Shown here: one piece after another, positions 62,263 to 64,000 of the stretch
Layout: every line of letters starts with the position of its first letter
Position numbering within the stretch: the first letter of the stretch is position 1
Assembly: GCF_050510895.1 (NCBI RefSeq)
Contig: NZ_JBNINT010000001.1
Location: 496,001-560,000 of the forward strand
Direction of reading: 5' to 3'
From: Pannonibacter phragmitetus_B
GTDB taxonomy: Bacteria; Pseudomonadota; Alphaproteobacteria; Rhizobiales; Stappiaceae
DNA length: 64,000 bases
Made by a program: the position numbers and the translations under genes
Notes under the pieces: generated by a model
Database searches by the model: none
Told to the model about the DNA's origin: nothing
Seen by the model: only the letters and a program-made list of their open reading frames with translations

Positions 62263-63294
62263 TCAGGAGAAGGAGATCTGGGCCTTCATGGCCTGGCTGC
62301 GGTCTGAGGCCAGCAGGAAGGCTTCCTCTGCCTTGTCGAGGCCGACCGTGTGGGTGATCAGCGGCTTCACGTCGATGAGGCCCTTCTGCATCAGGCTGAC
62401 GCCCACGGCGAATTCCGGATGGAAGCGGAACGAGCCGCGCAGGTCCAGTTCCTTTGCCGTTATGGCCATCATCGGTACGCTCATGTCACCGCCAAGGCCA
62501 AGCTGCAGGATGATGCCACGCGGGCGCAGGGCTGCGATGCCGCCAGCCAGTGCAGGGGCAGCGCCCGAGCACTCGTAGAGCACGTCGAAATAGCCCTTGT
62601 CGGCGTTGTAGGCGGCCAGCGCATCCGGTTCGCTCGCCATGTTGATGGTGCGGTCTGCGCCTACCTTGCGGGCCAGCGCCAGCGTGAAGTCGGACAGGTC
62701 GGTCGCCACGATTTCCTGCGCACCGGCGCGGCGGGCGGCGAGGATCGACAGGATGCCGATGGGGCCGCAGCCGGTCACCAGCACGCGCTTGCCCAGCATG
62801 TCGCCTGCACGGCGGGTGGCATGCAGGGTCACGGCCAGGGGTTCTGCCATGGCGGCTTCGCCCGAAGTCAGGCCGGTTGCATCGACGCACTGGAACTGGT
62901 CAGCCACCAGCACCTCGCGGAAGGCGCCCTGGATGTGGGGGAAGGGCATGGCCGAGCCGTAGAAACGCATGTTGAGGCACTGGTTCGGCAGGCCCTCAAG
63001 GCAGTACTTGCAGCTGCGGCAGGGGCGGGACGGGGACACGGCCACAAGCTGGCCTTCGGTGTATCCGGTGACGCCGGGGCCAACGCTCTCCACATAGGCG
63101 GAGACTTCGTGGCCGAGAATCATCGGCTCGCGCAGGCGCACGGTGCCGAAGCCGCCGTGGTTGTAGTAGTGCAGGTCCGAGCCGCAGACGCCGCCGGTGG
63201 CAAGGCGCAGGCGCAGCTGGCCTTCGCCCGGGGTTTCCTCCGGGCGCTCTTCGACGCGAAGATCCTTGGCGGCATGAATGACGATGGCACGCAT
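62263..63294 (-). CDS. idnD: L-idonate 5-dehydrogenase-type zinc alcohol dehydrogenase
   Basis: The 343-residue MDR enzyme has the catalytic zinc site (GGVCGSDLHYY, GHEVSAYV), the structural zinc cysteines (CRSCKYCLEGLPNQC) and the cofactor motif VTGCGPIGIL. IdnD oxidises L-idonate to 5-keto-D-gluconate. The closest alternative is another polyol dehydrogenase. It sits between the lactonase and a 2-hydroxyacid dehydrogenase, the usual idonate or ketogluconate context. Confidence 0.85.
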   Translation of the reverse strand: MRAIVIHAAKDLRVEERPEETPGEGQLRLRLATGGVCGSDLHYYNHGGFGTVRLREPMILGHEVSAYVESVGPGVTGYTEGQLVAVSPSRPCRSCKYCLEGLPNQCLNMRFYGSAMPFPHIQGAFREVLVADQFQCVDATGLTSGEAAMAEPLAVTLHATRRAGDMLGKRVLVTGCGPIGILSILAARRAGAQEIVATDLSDFTLALARKVGADRTINMASEPDALAAYNADKGYFDVLYECSGAAPALAGGIAALRPRGIILQLGLGGDMSVPMMAITAKELDLRGSFRFHPEFAVGVSLMQKGLIDVKPLITHTVGLDKAEEAFLLASDRSQAMKAQISFS

Positions 63295-63305
63295 GGGTGT
63301 GATCC

Positions 63306-64000
63306 TTACAGAACCGGTGTCGGCAGGGGCTTGCCGGCGAAATGGGCGGTCAGGTTGTCGCGCACGAGCTGACCCATGGCCTTGCGGGTCTCGATAGTGC
63401 CCGAGGCATGGTGCGGCTGAAGCAGCACGTTTTCGAGCTTGAGGAAGCGCGGGTTGAGCTTCGGCTCGCCTTCGAACACGTCAAGCGCGGCCGAACCGAG
63501 CTTGCCGCTCTCCAGTGCATCCAGAAGCGCCTCTTCGTCAATGTTGGAGGCGCGGCTGATATTGATCAGCATGCCTTCCGGCCCCAGAGCCTCGATCACC
63601 TTCGGGCCGACGATGTGCCGCGTGGCAGCCGATGCGGCGAGGGTGACAAACAGGAAGTCGGAACGGGCAGCCAGTGCAACCGGGTCCTGAATGAACTCCC
63701 ACTGCGAGGCGTAATCCTTGGCGGACACGTCCGAGTAAGCGATCTCCATGTCAAAACCAGCGAGGCGCTTGGCCACTTCGTAGCCGATGCGGCCAAGGCC
63801 CAGCACGCCAGCCTTGCGGCCCCAGACGCGGCGCTTCAGCGGATAAAGCCCCTTGGCAGCCCACGAGCCGTCCTTGACCCAGGTTTCCGCGCCGATCATG
63901 CCGCGCGACTGCACCAGCATCATGGCGACGCCAAGGTCGGCAACGTCATTGGTCAGCACGTCCGGCGTGTTGGTCACGCGGATGCCGCGGGCCTTGGCAG
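63306..64000 (-). CDS. D-isomer 2-hydroxyacid dehydrogenase (2-ketogluconate reductase-like), 5' end beyond window
   Basis: The visible 231 codons, open to the right edge, include TNTPDVLTNDVADLGVAM, the NAD(P) motif VLGLGRIGYEVAKRL and the catalytic residues in NISRASNID, DVFEGEP and LQPHHAS. This is the C-terminal two thirds of a GhrB/TkrA-type reductase acting on 2-ketogluconate, hydroxypyruvate or similar. It is followed 11 bp later by idnD, in the same operon direction. Confidence 0.88.
   Translation of the reverse strand, partial: AKARGIRVTNTPDVLTNDVADLGVAMMLVQSRGMIGAETWVKDGSWAAKGLYPLKRRVWGRKAGVLGLGRIGYEVAKRLAGFDMEIAYSDVSAKDYASQWEFIQDPVALAARSDFLFVTLAASAATRHIVGPKVIEALGPEGMLINISRASNIDEEALLDALESGKLGSAALDVFEGEPKLNPRFLKLENVLLQPHHASGTIETRKAMGQLVRDNLTAHFAGKPLPTPVL

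Noticed and set aside
1..64000. tRNA, rRNA, CRISPR arrays, integrases, transposases
   Set aside because: No cloverleaf, regular direct-repeat array or recombinase motif was seen by eye; a tRNAscan or CRISPR search would settle this.

Overview
The window is GC-rich DNA with dense, compact operons. Gene content points to an alphaproteobacterium of the Hyphomicrobiales, plausibly Stappiaceae (Pannonibacter/Labrenzia-like): NasS/NasT-controlled nitrate assimilation, an MrpA-type antiporter, a beta-ketoadipate pathway with an IclR regulator, TRAP and CUT2 sugar transport, and LacI-family local regulators. The taxon is inferred from gene content only.

Layout. 1-2299 (-): 5' part of mrpA. 2547-14909 (+): nitrate assimilation, nasT-nasS, then a leader with a sigma-54 promoter, an ANTAR-type hairpin and an intrinsic terminator, then nrtA-nrtB-nrtC-nirB-nirD-nasA-cysG. 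14952-15997 (+): a short, divergent SecY-like membrane protein. 16111-18515 (-): ubiT-ubiU-ubiV for O2-independent ubiquinone synthesis, behind a perfect FNR-type box. 18702-19913 (-): a LysE exporter and a small membrane protein. 20024-28171: aromatic catabolism (pcaIJF, pcaR, an enol-lactonase-like hydrolase, an SCP2-like protein, catA, a LysR regulator, catB). 28720-31746 (+): pntAB transhydrogenase. 32123-39873: LacI regulator, TRAP transporter and ltnD-otnK-otnC-otnI for four-carbon acid sugars. 39896-42383: XRE regulator diverging from an Asp/Glu racemase and asparaginase pair. 42503-46581: an unrecognised cassette of exported proteins around a trypsin-like protease. 46688-49565 (-): aspA and a sodium:alanine symporter. 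49783-54489 (-): a peptide/nickel ABC transporter. 54650-64000: CUT2 sugar ABC transporter, a GntR-like LacI regulator, gnd, an SMP-30 lactonase, an idonate dehydrogenase and a 2-hydroxyacid dehydrogenase, i.e. a gluconate/idonate type module.

Two things cut across the window. First, thirteen genes carry 16 single-base deletions, all of the same sign and mostly in G/C runs. Restoring one base at each site gives full-length, family-typical proteins, so these look like sequencing or assembly errors rather than pseudogenes; the frameshifted genes are annotated as joined CDSs. Second, two families of dispersed non-coding repeats occur: a ~106-113 bp element that fills two convergent intergenic gaps and ends in a hairpin with compensatory changes, and a ~165-175 bp bipartite palindromic element with two copies.

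The best candidate for something undescribed is the 42.5-46.6 kb exported-protein cassette. The SecY-like protein and the hairpin-bearing repeat follow. No tRNA, rRNA, CRISPR array, integrase or transposase was recognised.
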